DNA from: DATAGF01 sp963813355
GTDB lineage: Bacteria; Actinomycetota; Thermoleophilia; Miltoncostaeales; Miltoncostaeaceae
NCBI GenBank assembly: GCA_963813355.1
Contig: CAWEYS010000013.1
Span: 62,001 to 126,000 of the forward strand
Length of the DNA stretch: 64,000 nt
Direction of reading: 5' to 3'
Shown here: piece by piece, positions 63,987 through 64,000 of the stretch
How the letters are laid out: the number at the start of each line of letters is the position of its first letter
Position numbering within the stretch: the first letter of the stretch is position 1
The notes under the pieces: model-generated
Told to the model about the DNA's origin: nothing
The model's database searches: none
The model's input: the letters and a program-made list of their open reading frames with translations, nothing else
Translations under genes and position numbers: made by a program

Positions 63987-64000
63987 GCCGCACGGGCCTC
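63983..64000 (+). CDS. start of the next biotin-operon gene (3' partial)
   Basis: A GTG overlaps the bioA stop (GTGA) and opens VSRTGL before the window ends. From position it is probably bioF or bioD; the six visible residues cannot decide. Confidence 0.4.

Overview
The window is very GC-rich and dense in GTG starts and 4-bp ATGA/GTGA overlaps. Gene types such as RTX-like secreted proteins, a PAS-GAF-SpoIIE switch protein, rhodanese-ArsR fusions and APC-USP permeases suggest a high-GC actinobacterium, perhaps of the Thermoleophilia/Solirubrobacterales. That placement is inference from gene content, not a phylogeny. Many conserved genes on backbone and island alike (ppk2, the nitroreductase, the SpoIIE protein, the relaxase) keep full homology but switch frame once or more. 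Single-base indels in the assembly explain this better than mass pseudogenisation, so each such gene is reported as one locus.

Left backbone (1-8.3 kb): a galactose-oxidase-like protein cut by the window edge, PPK2 polyphosphate kinase, an AI-2E-type permease, MutS2, a nitroreductase, a coupled hypothetical/thioesterase pair, and tRNA-Arg(TCT).

Integrated element (8.3-37.4 kb): the 3' 42 bp of the tRNA are repeated exactly at 37328-37369. Between the copies lie an excisionase and tyrosine integrase at the left end and a MobF relaxase-helicase at the right end, with no visible type IV secretion genes, so it looks like a roughly 29-kb integrative mobilizable element. Cargo: (i) an XRE-nucleotidyltransferase-like gene, with a truncated copy 12 kb away; (ii) a large LuxR-type ATPase regulator followed by a methyltransferase and two alpha/beta hydrolases; (iii) a divergent sulfur-handling cluster made of two ArsR-rhodanese fusions, a persulfide-dioxygenase-like MBL protein, an MFS carrier, an ArsM-like methyltransferase, and TusA-, DsrE- and DCC-type proteins, with a shared operator motif TCAA-N8-TTGA in both promoters; (iv) a secreted hydrolase, three secreted repeat proteins and a BrnT-like toxin-antitoxin pair.

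Second, decayed accessory zone (37.4-43.2 kb): a partial third copy of the tRNA end, an integrase fragment, small genes, an HNH endonuclease, a methyltransferase remnant and several perfect palindromes.

Right backbone (43.2-64 kb): an NmrA-like oxidoreductase; an anti-sigma/STAS pair; an SDR; a ~1,310-residue PAS-GAF-SpoIIE-HATPase-STAS protein plus another STAS protein; VOC, coiled-coil and CHRD proteins; an operon of an RHH regulator, a DUF4097 protein and an ABC exporter; a probable potassium module (two APC-USP permeases, a 59-residue membrane protein, two TrkA-type proteins); and the start of a biotin operon (bioB, bioA).
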